From an uncultured Oscillospiraceae bacterium (GTDB lineage: Bacteria; Bacillota; Clostridia; Oscillospirales; Oscillospiraceae): a stretch of 64,000 nucleotides of DNA. This document shows positions 63,790 to 64,000 of the stretch, one piece after another. The number at the start of each line of letters is the position of its first letter. Position 1 is the first letter of the stretch. Location: positions 1 to 64,000 of the forward strand of contig CALXDR010000002.1 in NCBI GenBank assembly GCA_944387115.1, given 5' to 3'. The notes beneath the pieces were generated by a model. The model worked only from the letters and a program-made list of their open reading frames with translations. It was not told the origin of the DNA and did not search any database. The position numbers were made by a program, and so were the translations under genes.

Positions 63790-64000
63790 TTAGTAGGCGG
63801 AATTGACGGCGTTGGTGATGTCCCGTATGATTTCAGACAGCTCAGGCTGGTTTTTCATATTCTTCTCCACACGGTTGATGGAGTTGATGACGGTGGAGTG
63901 GTGGCGGCCGCCGAAGAGCTGCCCGATTTCCACCAGGGACAGCTGGGTCATCTCCCGGATGATATACATGGCCACGTTGCGGGCGGTGGCAATCTCTTTG
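63790..64000 (-). CDS. dnaA: Chromosomal replication initiator DnaA (3' end, partial)
   Basis: The last 69 residues of DnaA; the gene continues beyond the right edge. It is the box-binding domain IV: EMTQLSLVEIGQLFGGRHHSTVINSINRVEKNM. The signature loop reads GGRHHSTV where most DnaA proteins have GGRDH[TS]TV. The adjacent gap holds DnaA-box-like sites. Confidence 0.95.
   Translation of the reverse strand, partial: KEIATARNVAMYIIREMTQLSLVEIGQLFGGRHHSTVINSINRVEKNMKNQPELSEIIRDITNAVNSAY

Overview
The window is GC-rich chromosomal DNA from a spore-forming, butyrate-type clostridium. The gene set fits the Oscillospirales (Flavonifractor, Pseudoflavonifractor, Intestinimonas or Lawsonibacter-like). 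This rests on the combination of a gerA-type germination operon, an NfnAB transhydrogenase, a thiolase with an acetoacetate-type CoA-transferase, and the firmicute origin order dnaA-dnaN-rlbA-recF-remB-gyrB-gyrA. The genus is an inference, not a reading. I see no prophage, insertion sequence, CRISPR array or tRNA gene.

Layout. 1-350: tandem promoters and leader of an rRNA operon that runs out of the left edge on the minus strand. 0.35-3.6 kb: minus-strand germinant-receptor operon (gerA, short gerC, gerB) with a candidate sigma-G promoter. 3.7-7.5 kb: nfnA-nfnB, then lspA and an RluD-type pseudouridine synthase. 7.5-9.7 kb: a PAS/sigma-54 activator facing a small four-helix membrane protein that has a -24/-12 promoter. 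9.9-13.1 kb: pnp, rpsO and a small tail-anchored protein (minus). 13.3-16.9 kb: an envelope M23 peptidase with an 11-residue-repeat N terminus, a Cof-type HAD phosphatase and an HD protein. 17-20.2 kb: GntR-regulated ABC exporter. 20.4-27.7 kb: HD protein, prs, pth, mfd and a PrsA/SurA-like foldase lipoprotein. 27.7-30.6 kb: manganese (yybP-ykoY) riboswitch and P-type cation ATPase. 31.3-35.7 kb: thiolase, CoA-transferase A/B, an anion permease and tadA. 36-42 kb: xpt and a BMP-type purine nucleoside ABC importer (minus). 42.4-54.4 kb: plus-strand block of yitT, noc, parA, parB, serS, mscL, rsmG, minD-like, mgsA, T-box, hisS and aspS. 54.6-64 kb: minus-strand pcp, rnhA, gyrA, gyrB, PH-domain gene, remB, recF, rlbA, dnaN, oriC-type DnaA-box region and the 3' end of dnaA.

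How it fits together. The right end is the replication-origin neighbourhood: dnaA/dnaN and the gyrase genes run leftward from the DnaA-box cluster. The chromosome-segregation set (Noc, ParA, ParB, two perfect parS sites) lies about 20 kb away. If replication starts at the dnaA-dnaN gap, the fork moves leftward through this window. The rRNA operon and gyrase genes are then co-directional, but the plus-strand block (mfd, serS, hisS, aspS and others) is head-on.

The most interesting regulatory and structural items are these: the sigma-54 promoter with a shared operator/activator palindrome; a perfect WalR-like box in front of the M23 peptidase; the M23 protein's seven 11-residue repeats; a roughly 130-bp dispersed palindromic repeat seen at 16.1 kb and 30.6 kb; the yybP-ykoY and T-box RNAs; and a 27-residue insertion in the thiolase.
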